Below the pieces are notes generated by a model. The model did not search any database. It saw nothing but the letters and a program-made list of their open reading frames with translations, and had not been told where the DNA came from. Below are positions 7,726-15,527 of a stretch of DNA of 17,735 nucleotides, piece after piece. Both the position numbers and the translations under genes were made by a program. Every line of letters starts with the position of its first letter. The stretch's first letter is position 1. Source of the DNA: an uncultured Erysipelotrichaceae bacterium (lineage in GTDB: Bacteria > Bacillota_I > Bacilli_A > Erysipelotrichales > Erysipelotrichaceae); contig CANDJN010000040.1 in NCBI GenBank assembly GCA_947385085.1, positions 1 to 17,735 of the forward strand, in the 5' to 3' direction.

Positions 7726-8637
7726 TTAAAGCTTTGATAACACCGTGGGACTGATGTGCATATCTTCATGTGGAGGATCACAAACCGTTATCGTTTCATC
7801 CAACACCGGATGATAAAAGCGCAGCTTCCAGGCGTGCAGCATGCAGCGCTCCATTTGCACCTTGGCATTTCCATATAAAGGATCGGAAAGAATCGGATGA
7901 CGGGCATCCGCAAGATGCACTCGTATTTGATGGGTTCTTCCGGTTTTTAATATACATTGTATTAGAGTGGCATGATCGCTATGCAACAATGGGATGATTT
8001 CTGTGTGTGCGGACATTCCGTTTTTGGCAACACGCATTTTTTTTGCATTATGACGATCACGCCCGATTGCCTTGGTGATGGTCATCGGAGCCATAATAAT
8101 ACCGGATACCCAGGCAAGATAAATACGTTCGATCTTTTTCTGCTTTAGCAGTTCATCGAAATATGCCTGAAAAAAGGGTTCCTTACAATAAAAAACCAAA
8201 CCGCTTGTTTCATAGTCCAAGCGATGAATGGCTCGCACCGGAACAGATATATGATGCGTATCATAATAAGCTTGTACACAGTTATGCAGCGTATCATCAC
8301 GGTGATTACCATCGCTATGCACCAGCATTCGCGGCGGCTTGTGGACAATGAGGCACAATTCATCCTCATAGCATACAGTCAAATCGCGCCGGCACGGGGT
8401 GAGGGGAGTGATATCCTCCTTCCATGGTAGAATCTGTAAGCAGGAATGGGGAGAAAGCAGTGTATTTTGATGGATTACTTGATGATTAACTAAGACGCAT
8501 CCTTGTTGATAATAGCGATAACGCGACTTTCGTGATACATTAAAATGTTGAAAAACATCGTCACTATTCATTTCATGAAGCATGTCAAAGGTTAAAATAT
8601 GACTCGAAACCTGATAAGAAATCTTAAAATCTTTCAT
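7726..8637 (-). CDS. RluA family pseudouridine synthase
   Basis: A 303-residue enzyme that isomerises uridine to pseudouridine in rRNA or tRNA. The catalytic motif HRLDYETSGLV carries Asp141. IVHKPPRMLVH (~97-107) and KTGRTHQIRVHLA with HPILSDPLYG are the further conserved blocks of the RluA group. Residues ~27-70 look like a degenerate S4-type RNA-binding domain (SRKSRYRYYQQGCVLVN). Length matches RluD-like paralogues in Firmicutes. The target uridine cannot be told from sequence alone. The ribosome site before ATG 8637 is weak (GCAGGG), so expression may be low or the start slightly different. Confidence 0.93.
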   Translation of the reverse strand: MKDFKISYQVSSHILTFDMLHEMNSDDVFQHFNVSRKSRYRYYQQGCVLVNHQVIHQNTLLSPHSCLQILPWKEDITPLTPCRRDLTVCYEDELCLIVHKPPRMLVHSDGNHRDDTLHNCVQAYYDTHHISVPVRAIHRLDYETSGLVFYCKEPFFQAYFDELLKQKKIERIYLAWVSGIIMAPMTITKAIGRDRHNAKKMRVAKNGMSAHTEIIPLLHSDHATLIQCILKTGRTHQIRVHLADARHPILSDPLYGNAKVQMERCMLHAWKLRFYHPVLDETITVCDPPHEDMHISPTVLSKL

Positions 8638-8666
8638 ATATGCCCTGCTTTCTGTTTGTTAATATC

Positions 8667-8700
8667 ATAAAGGATTTTTTTAAATTCTTCAATCCTTTAT
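8667..8700. repeat. 10-bp stem-loop between the YlbJ-like and RluA genes
   Basis: ATAAAGGATT and AATCCTTTAT form a perfect 10-bp inverted repeat around a 14-base A/T-rich loop. It lies beyond the stop of the minus-strand YlbJ-like gene and just upstream of the RluA gene. No T-tract follows on the minus strand, so it is an attenuator, a processing site or a weak terminator. Confidence 0.5.
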
Positions 8701-8734
8701 CAAGCTTGCGTTTATGCAGGATCATAACCCCCAA

Positions 8735-9649
8735 TCATACCCGATGAAGCAATACAAACAGAACATATGCCAGTATTCCCGCAATGATTGCCTGTAGGAT
8801 GCGAAATCCAAGGTAATGAGCATATTTCACTCTTGTCGCTTCGCTGAAACAGAGAACTTGTAGATGCACACAAAGCCCGCCAAAGGCCAGCAGCATACTG
8901 ATCGCTATCAGCTGATAGGCAAGGGGAGCTTCCATCGCTGCCAGCAGCATCGTTCCGCTGGAAAACTCAGTGAGAATACGGATTGGGAATTGAAACAAAG
9001 CCGGCAGAAACGTTAGAATAATAGAAGTAGTGCTCATACACAACATCAAATATCCACCCATCATATACAGCGTTTTTCCACTATCCAGCATGGCACTGCC
9101 CAAGGCTTGCAAAAACGAGCGATCCACACTTGAGATCGCACCTTTGACATGAATGCTTTGCTTACGGGTGAAGATAAGCAATATCCAGCCGCTGCACAAC
9201 TGAATCAAAAACAGCCACATACCGATTGCGACACTTTGAAAGATCACGCTTCCTAAGGTTAAGACCACAAAACCGGGCGTCGCAAAGGAACATGTATTGA
9301 TGAGGCGTTGTCCTTCTATCGGTTTCAATTTATGATGTACTACCGCATCATTGATGAATGCAGCTCCGGCAGGGAAACCAAGAAACATCATTGCCACTAA
9401 GTAGGGAAAGCCTTGTTCATTTATGGCGAACAATCGCGAGCATAACCATGACAATGGCTTGGCCAGCCAATCAAACGCGTGAAATGCGAACATCACTTTT
9501 ACCAACACCATCATACAAAAAAGTGATGGAACTAATGTTTCAAACCATAATTTCAGCGCTTTTGTACTCTGTTCAAAATTCAAGCTGCCATGGCGAAGCA
9601 GTAAGATAAAAAGAATGCTTAAGCATACGGTTAACCATCTTTTTTGCAT
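8735..9649 (-). CDS. YlbJ-like integral membrane protein (nucleoside-recognition/gate domain)
   Basis: A 304-residue protein with about eight membrane segments. LKLWFETLVPSLFCMMVLVK (residues ~32-51) and MFLGFPAGAAFIND with its downstream repeat unit are the gate-domain signature shared by sporulation membrane protein YlbJ and related nucleoside-recognition proteins. The family is needed for spore-cortex stage development in Bacillus, but homologues occur in non-sporulating relatives, and the solute is unknown. The start at ATG 9649 is preferred because GGGTGATC, complementary to the 16S 3' end, sits directly upstream. An in-frame ATG at 9670 lacks a ribosome site. It is transcribed divergently from the cation transporter gene. 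Confidence 0.75.
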   Translation of the reverse strand: MQKRWLTVCLSILFILLLRHGSLNFEQSTKALKLWFETLVPSLFCMMVLVKVMFAFHAFDWLAKPLSWLCSRLFAINEQGFPYLVAMMFLGFPAGAAFINDAVVHHKLKPIEGQRLINTCSFATPGFVVLTLGSVIFQSVAIGMWLFLIQLCSGWILLIFTRKQSIHVKGAISSVDRSFLQALGSAMLDSGKTLYMMGGYLMLCMSTTSIILTFLPALFQFPIRILTEFSSGTMLLAAMEAPLAYQLIAISMLLAFGGLCVHLQVLCFSEATRVKYAHYLGFRILQAIIAGILAYVLFVLLHRV

Positions 9650-9754
9650 GTGATCACCCATAAACAACATATGAAGGAAAGTGGAAATTCATGTGATTAT
9701 CTTTTATGTGATGCGCATATATGATAAAATAACTGACAGTATGAGGTGATCGTT
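9650..9754. promoter_or_regulatory. Divergent promoter region between the YlbJ-like and cation transporter genes
   Basis: A 105-bp A/T-rich gap between two genes reading away from each other must hold both promoters. A TATGAT followed by AAAAT (near 9720) is a plausible plus-strand -10, but no good -35 is paired with it. GAGG at 9743-9746, eight bases before ATG 9755, is the ribosome site of the transporter gene. Confidence 0.4.
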
Positions 9755-10936
9755 ATGATGCGTTTTTTAGTCAAACACCTAATTCACAATTATAAAAATA
9801 TTCACGATGCTAAGGTAAGAACAAAATATGGAAATCTAACGAGTTTGGTTGGGATTTTAGCCAATCTCGTATTGTTTCTCGGCAAGTTTTTCATTGGCAC
9901 GATCGTTAACAGCGTATCCATTACCGCCGATGCGGTAAACAATCTATCGGATGCGGGCAGTTCCCTGATTTCATGGATCAGCTTTAAGCTATCCAACCGT
10001 CCGGCAGATGAAGAACATCCCTTTGGACATGCGCGATATGAATACATCGCCAGTATGATCGTCGCAATCTTAATCCTGTTTCTTGGCATTGAACTAGTAC
10101 AAACTTCAGTGAATAAGATGCTACATCCCGATACAATCGACTTTTCGTTTGTATCAGTCGGTATATTGATCGCATCGATACTGATTAAATTATGGATGTA
10201 TGCTTATAATCGCCATTATGGAAAATTACTCAACAGTACGGTGATGAGCGCCACCGCTGCCGATTCTCTTTCCGATTGCATAGCAACCGGGGCGGTTTTG
10301 GTGTCGACATGCATTTCTCCTTTCATCCATTTCAATTTGGATGGTTATATGGGACTTGTCGTTGCGGTTTTCATTATCATCACCGGAGGAAAAATCGTCA
10401 GAGAAACATTAAACGCACTGTTAGGGGCTTCTCCCAGCCGTGAAGAAGTCATGCAAATTGTGGATTTGATTAAAAGCCATGAAGGAGTTTTAGGAATTCA
10501 CGATCTCATGATTCATGATTATGGTCCCAACCATCGCTTTGCCTCTGTACATGTGGAAGTATCCGCCAAAGAGGATATCTTCATCAGTCATGATATGATT
10601 GATAATATTGAAAGGGAGATTCAAGAGAAGCTACAGATTCAGATGGTGATTCATATGGATCCAATTGATGTCGATGATGAGGAAACCAACGCGATGCGCG
10701 AGAAAATGATGAGCATCGTTACGGCGATTGATCCTTCTTTGTCCATTCATGATTTTCGCATGGTAAAGGGTAATACGCATACGAATCTGATTTTTGATTG
10801 TCTTGTGCCGTATCAGTTTCCTTTAAGTACCAATGAAATTATGAATCAGATTAATGAGCAGCTGCTTGCTTTCAACCAAACCTATTATGCCGTCGTAACC
10901 TTTGATCACGCATTCACCAGTGATATTAAAAAGTGA
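9755..10936 (+). CDS. Cation diffusion facilitator (CDF) family metal efflux transporter
   Basis: A 393-residue secondary transporter that exports divalent metal (Zn, Mn, Fe, Co or Cd in the family) by proton exchange. Helix 2 carries ITADAVNNLSDAGSS (Asp59, Asn63, Asp66) and helix 5 carries TAADSLSDC (Asp170, Asp174), the paired metal-site residues. HPFGHARYEY follows helix 2, as usual. After six helices the cytoplasmic dimerisation domain starts near residue 225 (PSREEVMQIVDLIKSHEGVL). About 90 further residues extend beyond the ordinary family end and look like a second ferredoxin-like domain. ATG 9755 is chosen over GTG 9746 because GAGGTGATC covers the latter. The two TM sites with Asp/Asn do not settle the metal. 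Confidence 0.93.
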   Translation: MMRFLVKHLIHNYKNIHDAKVRTKYGNLTSLVGILANLVLFLGKFFIGTIVNSVSITADAVNNLSDAGSSLISWISFKLSNRPADEEHPFGHARYEYIASMIVAILILFLGIELVQTSVNKMLHPDTIDFSFVSVGILIASILIKLWMYAYNRHYGKLLNSTVMSATAADSLSDCIATGAVLVSTCISPFIHFNLDGYMGLVVAVFIIITGGKIVRETLNALLGASPSREEVMQIVDLIKSHEGVLGIHDLMIHDYGPNHRFASVHVEVSAKEDIFISHDMIDNIEREIQEKLQIQMVIHMDPIDVDDEETNAMREKMMSIVTAIDPSLSIHDFRMVKGNTHTNLIFDCLVPYQFPLSTNEIMNQINEQLLAFNQTYYAVVTFDHAFTSDIKK

Positions 10937-10990
10937 TGATTAAGATTTAGCTAAAAGTAATACTGAAAAAAATTAGTGGAGGAATGAAAG

Positions 10991-11518
10991 ATGATACAAG
11001 AAGAAATACGGTTAGTAAAGCCGACATTGAATATGAAAGAAGCGGCGCTCAAATATCGTCAGGAGCATTTTGATTATGGGGAACAAATCATTAACGGCAG
11101 TGAATTATTTGATAAGATAGCTTCATATGATGAATGGCTACAAAAGATTACTGCCAATTCCAGTAGGGAAACACTCGATCCAGGTTGGGTTTTAACCGAT
11201 ACCTATTTTGCGCTCAGAATGTCAGATCGTAAAATTATCGGAATCGCAGATTTAAGACATCAGTTAAATGATTTTCTGAAAGATTTTGGACATTGCGGTT
11301 TAAGCGTAAGACCATCAGAACGGAGAAAAGGCTATGGTACTGAAATATTAAGACAATTATGTCTTGTCGCTAAAGAACACGGCTTAAGCCAGCTGCAATT
11401 ATCGGTGGAAAGAAATAATACCGCTTCCATAAAAATGATTGAAAAGAATGGTGGAATATATAATAGAAGTTTTATCTTTGATAATGAGGAAGCATACGTG
11501 TATTTATTAAAGCTGTAA
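10991..11518 (+). CDS. GNAT family N-acetyltransferase
   Basis: A 175-residue acetyltransferase using acetyl-CoA, with substrate unknown. The acetyl-CoA binding loop is VRPSERRKGYGTEILRQL (motif A, R-x-x-G-x-G). The later LSVERNNTASIKMIEKNGG is motif B, the N--S---- and (K)-NGG ending of the RimI/YjhQ-like group. The N-terminal part ALKYRQEHFDYGEQIINGS is shared by a common Firmicute subgroup. GGAGG lies eight bases before the start. It begins 54 bases after the CDF gene on the same strand, so it could be read through, but no functional link is evident. Confidence 0.92.
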   Translation: MIQEEIRLVKPTLNMKEAALKYRQEHFDYGEQIINGSELFDKIASYDEWLQKITANSSRETLDPGWVLTDTYFALRMSDRKIIGIADLRHQLNDFLKDFGHCGLSVRPSERRKGYGTEILRQLCLVAKEHGLSQLQLSVERNNTASIKMIEKNGGIYNRSFIFDNEEAYVYLLKL

Positions 11519-11705
11519 GGTAGTATATTATATCTAAAAATATTTATTATGTTCTTGAATATTCTAAATGCAATATCTGTATTTTAGCAGTGCTTTTAAG
11601 ATTGGTATTCATATCTTCTTAACTCATACCTTGATCCTTATAAATGCTTATATTCAAAATTTAAATGAAAAATAAGCAGAGATATTTCCTTTTCAGTTCG
11701 TTCAC

Positions 11706-11714
11706 TGCTATAAT
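11706..11714 (+). promoter_or_regulatory. Extended -10 promoter for the UMF1-pepT unit
   Basis: TGC directly followed by TATAAT gives a consensus extended -10, 26 bases ahead of the transporter start codon. The -35 region is poor. The 222-bp gap upstream has no gene and no clear terminator for the GNAT gene. Confidence 0.6.
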
Positions 11715-11740
11715 ATAGACGATAAGGCGAGGATGAAATT

Positions 11741-13057
11741 ATGTTTACGAAAATATTGAAAAAGCTTGGATTCACGAAAGAGGAAAGCAGTTGGATTTTA
11801 TATGATGTAGCCAATAGTGCTCAGGTATTGACGACTTGCACAGTGATCTTTCCGCTGTTGATTGCGAAAATTACTCCGGGAGATTCCAGTGTTTATGTGG
11901 GATGGGCGAATGCGATGTACGGGATCGTGTTGGCCTTTCTATCGCCGATACTCGGTACGATTGCCGATTATAAAGGCAAGAAAATGAAGTTCTTTCGCTT
12001 CTTCTTGTTTATCGGTATCATTGCCGGGTTTCTGTTATGTCTCCCGATGCTTGACTATATGTCAATGATTGTGATCTTTTGTATTGCGATGATTGGTTAT
12101 AACGGCTCGATTATTTTCTATGACGCCTTTATTGTGGATGTATGTGATGATGATCGCGTGGATAAAGTATCGGCAGCCGGATACGCATGGGGCTATATCG
12201 GCTCAGTACTGCCGTTTTTAATTTTCATCATTCCCTTTGCGGCAGTGACATTGTTTGGCGATGCCGATGGCAATCTGGTGTTATCACATTTTACCCTTAC
12301 ATATCGCACCGCCTGTGGCTTAACAATGGGAATGGCTGTGCTGTGGTGGCTTGTTTATTCACGTCCGATGTTAAAAAATGTGCGTCAAAAACGCTATCAT
12401 GAGGAAGTAGATCATGTAGTGAAGGAATCCTTTCATCGCTTATGGCACACCTTCCGCAATGTGAAAAAGAATAAGAATATTTTTCTGTTTTGCTTGTCTT
12501 ATTTCTTTTATATTGATTGTGTTAATACGGTCATCAAAATGGCGGTTTCCTTGGCAACGGAAATGGGTATCAGTGATATTATGAGCTTGGTTGTGGTGAT
12601 CATCATCAATATCATTGCGTTCCCCGGCGCGATTTTGTTCGGTCGTCTGGTCGATCGCTTTGGCTCAAAACAGATGATTTTTGCCGGTATCGTCGGTTAT
12701 CTTGGCATTGTCGTTTGCGGCGCACTCATTCCTGTCAATCAAAACTTCATCTGGGCAGTGGCAATTCTTGTAGGAATGTTTCAAGGCGGCATTCAGTCCG
12801 TTTCCCGTTCTTATTTTGCCAAGCTGATTCCCGATAAAGCAGATGCCAATGAATTCTTTGGCTTCTTTTCGGTATTCTCCAAGTTTTCTTCGATTTTAGG
12901 ACCGATCGCTGTTGCGGTTTTGATTCAGCTGACTCATGAAACGCGTTTCGGTATTCTCGGTTTGATACCGATGATGCTGCTGGGCGCACTGATTCTCATT
13001 TTTGTAAGAGATCCCGAACGAAGCGCTGTGTCGATACAGGCTCAGGATAATGAATAG
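11741..13057 (+). CDS. UMF1-family (Atg22-like) MFS transporter
   Basis: A 438-residue, 12-helix transporter. WILYDVANSAQ (residues 18-28) is the N-terminal signature of the UMF1 group, whose yeast relative Atg22 effluxes amino acids from the vacuole. LGTIADYKGKKMKFF (71-85) and FGRLVDRFGSKQM in the second half are the MFS cytoplasmic-loop motifs. Length fits the family (about 430). Substrates of bacterial members are largely unproven, and amino acids or short peptides are a guess supported by the pepT gene 12 bases downstream. GAGG lies ten bases before the ATG. An extended -10 promoter is directly upstream. Confidence 0.88.
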   Translation: MFTKILKKLGFTKEESSWILYDVANSAQVLTTCTVIFPLLIAKITPGDSSVYVGWANAMYGIVLAFLSPILGTIADYKGKKMKFFRFFLFIGIIAGFLLCLPMLDYMSMIVIFCIAMIGYNGSIIFYDAFIVDVCDDDRVDKVSAAGYAWGYIGSVLPFLIFIIPFAAVTLFGDADGNLVLSHFTLTYRTACGLTMGMAVLWWLVYSRPMLKNVRQKRYHEEVDHVVKESFHRLWHTFRNVKKNKNIFLFCLSYFFYIDCVNTVIKMAVSLATEMGISDIMSLVVVIIINIIAFPGAILFGRLVDRFGSKQMIFAGIVGYLGIVVCGALIPVNQNFIWAVAILVGMFQGGIQSVSRSYFAKLIPDKADANEFFGFFSVFSKFSSILGPIAVAVLIQLTHETRFGILGLIPMMLLGALILIFVRDPERSAVSIQAQDNE

Positions 13058-13069
13058 GAGGATGGCACA

Positions 13070-14281
13070 ATGAATGTAGTAGAACGATTTTTAACATATG
13101 TAAAAATGGAGAGTACTTCTGATCCGCTTTCTCTTGATGCGCCAAGCACGCCGTGTCAGTTGGTGCTAGCCCAAGCATTGGTAAAGGAAATGGGTGAGAT
13201 AGGGATTCAGGATGCCCATGTCGATGAGTTTGGTATTGTTTATGGGTGGATTCCTGCCACCACGGATAAGCCGCTGCCGGCTGTGGGATTTATTGCCCAT
13301 ATGGATACATCACCGGATATGAGCGGTAAAAACGTATCTCCGCGTATCATTCATGATTATGACGGCGGTGATATTGTGCTTAATGAAACACTCAATATCG
13401 TGATGACACCCCAGGAATTTCCTTCGCTGAAGGAACATGTTCATCATGATTTGATTGTGACGGACGGTACAACACTGTTGGGGGCGGATGATAAGGCAGG
13501 GATTGCGGAAATCATGTGCTTTGCTCAAACGCTGATCAAAGAAAAGCGTGAGCACGGAAAGATCTGTATCGCCTTTACACCGGATGAAGAAGTGGGGCGG
13601 GGAACGGTACATTTCGATATTGAAAAGTTTGGGGCTGACTTTGCCTACACAGTGGATGGCGGTGTGATTAACAGTGTGGATTATGAAAATTTCAATGCGG
13701 CGGCAGCGCAGGTTACCATTAACGGCAAAAGCATTCATCCCGGCAGCGCCAAAGGTAAAATGGTCAATGCCCTGTTAGTGGCGATGGAATTTCATCAGCT
13801 GCTACCGCAATTTGAAAATCCTGCTTGTACTGATGGCTATGAAGGTTTTCATCATTTACATGGGATGAGCGGCGGCTGTGAACAGGCTTCGATGGAGTAT
13901 ATCATCCGCAATCATGATGCGACGATCTTATCGCGGCAAAAGCAGGACTTTGAACGTGCGGCAGATTTTATTAATAAAAAATACGGTGATGGCACTGCGA
14001 TGTGCGAAATCAGCGATACATATGGAAATATTCGATCTTTGATTGAACAGGATATGTCAATCATTGAACGTGTGAAAAAGGCAATGATCGCATTGGGTAT
14101 AGAGCCGCAGTCTACACCAATCCGCGGCGGTACGGATGGTGCGATGTTAACATATCGCGGATTATTATGCCCGAATCTGGGAACCGGTGGTTATCAATGT
14201 CATGGCAAATATGAATACGCATGCATCAATGAAATGGAGATGGGTGTTAAGCTGTTATTAAAAATCGTTGAGATGATGTAA
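13070..14281 (+). CDS. pepT: Peptidase T (tripeptide aminopeptidase)
   Basis: A 403-residue M20B di-zinc aminopeptidase that removes the N-terminal residue of tripeptides in the cytosol. The metal ligands appear in order: His77 and Asp79 (AHMDTSPD), Asp140 (GADDKAGIAE), Glu173/Glu174 (TPDEEVGRG), Asp196 (TVDGG) and His378 (GYQCHGKYE). RGGTDGAML (353-361) is also a PepT hallmark, and length equals that of known PepT proteins (about 405). AGGAGG is eight bases upstream. It begins 12 bases after the UMF1 transporter stop, so the two are almost certainly one transcription unit, a transporter plus the enzyme that supplies or consumes its substrates. A hairpin terminator follows. Confidence 0.97.
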   Translation: MNVVERFLTYVKMESTSDPLSLDAPSTPCQLVLAQALVKEMGEIGIQDAHVDEFGIVYGWIPATTDKPLPAVGFIAHMDTSPDMSGKNVSPRIIHDYDGGDIVLNETLNIVMTPQEFPSLKEHVHHDLIVTDGTTLLGADDKAGIAEIMCFAQTLIKEKREHGKICIAFTPDEEVGRGTVHFDIEKFGADFAYTVDGGVINSVDYENFNAAAAQVTINGKSIHPGSAKGKMVNALLVAMEFHQLLPQFENPACTDGYEGFHHLHGMSGGCEQASMEYIIRNHDATILSRQKQDFERAADFINKKYGDGTAMCEISDTYGNIRSLIEQDMSIIERVKKAMIALGIEPQSTPIRGGTDGAMLTYRGLLCPNLGTGGYQCHGKYEYACINEMEMGVKLLLKIVEMM

Positions 14282-14310
14282 TTGCTTTATCAAATATTTA
14301 GAAAATATAA

Positions 14311-14341
14311 AAAGGACACTTTCTATAGTGAGGTGTCCTTT
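14311..14341 (+). terminator. Terminator after pepT
   Basis: AAAGGACAC and GTGTCCTTT form a perfect 9-bp stem around a 13-base loop, 30 bases after the pepT stop. Only the last Ts of the stem serve as a T-tract, so strength is uncertain. The relaxase remnant begins a few bases later, so this marks the edge of the core. Confidence 0.6.
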
Positions 14342-14355
14342 GAGATGCCCCTGTC

Positions 14356-14604
14356 AAACGCCCCAACGGGGACGGGAACAAAATTTATGACCGAAAAAAG
14401 CGGCAGTACAAATGCAAATCCGTACCTGTTACCGATTGGAACGACCGGACCAAAGCCGAGGAATGGCGGGCGGCATGGGCGCAAATCTGCAATCAGCATT
14501 TAGAGCAGAACGGACACGCGGAGCGTATTGACCACCGTTCCTATGAGTAGCAGGGAACAGACCAAATCCCCACTGTCCATTTAGGCGTTGCCGCTTTCGT
14601 ATGA
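14356..14604 (+). pseudogene. MobA/MobL-type relaxase, 5' piece
   Basis: Relaxases of this family nick a plasmid or mobilisable element at its origin of transfer. The frame from 14356 reads NKIYDRKKRQYKCKS, then VTDWNDRTKAEEWRAAWAQI, then AERIDHRSYE, a TAG stop at 14548 where the family has Arg, then QGTDQIPTVHLGVAAF, and ends at TGA 14602. The DW---KAEEWR-AWA, IDHRSY and PTVHLGVAA blocks in this order are the middle of MobA/MobL proteins. The N-terminal His-rich relaxase core is missing. The continuation expected after VAAF (about -MEKRGI-) does not follow here but is found at 16274. Family recognition is from motif memory. Confidence 0.75.
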
Positions 14605-14655
14605 TGCTTTCAATAAAACATGCGATCAAAGATATAGACGCAGCACTGAAAGAAT

Positions 14656-14675
14656 GACAAAAAACGACAAAAAGC
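14656..14675 (+). repeat. Two tandem 10-bp repeats upstream of the lipoprotein gene
   Basis: GACAAAAAAC and GACAAAAAGC stand next to each other, differing at one base, roughly 12 bases upstream of an extended -10 element. They are one helical turn apart and could be a bent-DNA or regulator site, but such A-rich repeats also arise by chance. Confidence 0.35.
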
Positions 14676-14686
14676 ATAAAATATTG

Positions 14687-14695
14687 TGTTATGAT
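14687..14695 (+). promoter_or_regulatory. Extended -10 promoter candidate for the lipoprotein gene
   Basis: TGT followed by TATGAT gives an extended -10 about 30 bases upstream of the damaged lipoprotein start. No convincing -35 is present. Confidence 0.4.
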
Positions 14696-14726
14696 TGAAA
14701 TAGGAGAAGAAAATGGCTAAAGGAGA

Positions 14727-15377
14727 GATAAAAACGAAAAAGCTATTACATTACTGCTTACTATAACGTTATTAGCAGCTTGTTCGACTAACTTAAAGGT
14801 GGAAGTAAAAGATAACATTACCGTTGAATATGGTTCAGAATTAAAGATAGAAGATTTAACAGATCAGAAGGATTTAAAAATCAAAGATATTAAAGACTTT
14901 GACAGTAAGAAAACAGGTGAACAGAAAGTGAATGTAATCTTCACCGATTCCGAAAAAGAAGCCACAAAGGAAATCACCTTAACAGTGAAAGAGAAACCAA
15001 AAGAAAATAATACCACTTCTGCCTCATCCGGATATACAAATAACGCTACAGTTTCTAATCAAAAGCCTGTGTCACAAGCACCAGCACAGAGTGGCGGAAA
15101 TACTCAATCATCACCGCAACCATCAAAAACAGTGTGCCCGCGTACTGGTTTAGAACCGGAAGACCCATCACAGCCATGCGATGCGGTATTGGGCTGGGGA
15201 GAAGGAGACGGCTTTTATAATTCACATATTAAATTTGATTCTCCGCAAGCAGCATATCAATGGGGATGGGAGCAAATGCACAATCCAGAATATGATGAAT
15301 ATGCAGGTTATGGATCAAGCAGCCTTTGTACAAATGATGGTTATTGCGATTGGGGAGAAGTATATTTTTATAAATAA
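14727..15377 (+). pseudogene. Lipoprotein with Ig-like domain and cysteine-containing C-terminus, start codon damaged
   Basis: The frame has a classic lipoprotein signal (LLLTITLLAACSTN, lipobox LAAC, Cys at codon 19). Next come a beta-rich Ig-like domain (VEYGSELKIEDLTD, TGEQKVNVIFTDSEK), a Ser/Pro/Gln-rich wall-spanning linker, and a C-terminal ~75-residue domain with four Cys (VCPRTG, QPCDAV, SLCTNDGYCDW). AAAGGAG sits at the right distance, but the start reads ATAAAAACG where ATGAAAAACG would be in frame: a lost G. No in-frame ATG, GTG or TTG exists between the upstream stop and CTG (codon 12). GTG 14799 would open a 192-residue signal-less form. It is either a pseudogene by one base or a sequencing error. 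Function unknown; the C-terminal domain is not recognised. Confidence 0.6.
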
Positions 15378-15427
15378 TTATGATGAAAAGATTATAAGTC
15401 TGTATATAACATTGATTTATCATAATT
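15376..15427. repeat. Perfect 9-bp inverted repeat after the lipoprotein gene
   Basis: AATTATGAT and ATCATAATT form a perfect 9-bp inverted repeat flanking a 34-base loop, followed on the plus strand by an A/T-rich tract. It overlaps the lipoprotein stop codon. It could act as a weak terminator or mRNA-stabilising stem. Confidence 0.35.
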
Positions 15428-15467
15428 AATTTGTTATATTTTGGATAAGAAAGATGGGGGATTATTC

Positions 15468-15523
15468 ATGAAAAAGTTTTAAATGCTATTCTATTAGTAA
15501 AAAGATTATGTATAATGAAATAA
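15468..15523 (+). pseudogene. Remnant of a signal-peptide-bearing gene start
   Basis: GGGGG eight bases ahead of ATG 15468 is a strong ribosome site, but the frame is only MKKF. Adding one base restores MKKFLNAILLVKRLC and so on, which looks like the first residues of an exported protein. No further coding sequence follows, so it is a truncated leftover lying directly upstream of the toxin-antitoxin promoter. Confidence 0.35.
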
Positions 15524-15527
15524 TTTG

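Noticed and set aside
13310..13738. 142-codon open frame on the minus strand inside pepT
   Set aside because: It is antisense to a gene with complete catalytic residues, has no ribosome site or family features, and its residues reflect the pepT codons.
14282..14503. 73-codon frame immediately after pepT
   Set aside because: It starts on the pepT stop boundary with no ribosome site and crosses the terminator. Over the relaxase remnant the meaningful frame is a different one.
14429..14677. 82-codon minus-strand frame over the relaxase 5' piece
   Set aside because: A shadow of the relaxase remnant; no start signal and no recognisable domain.
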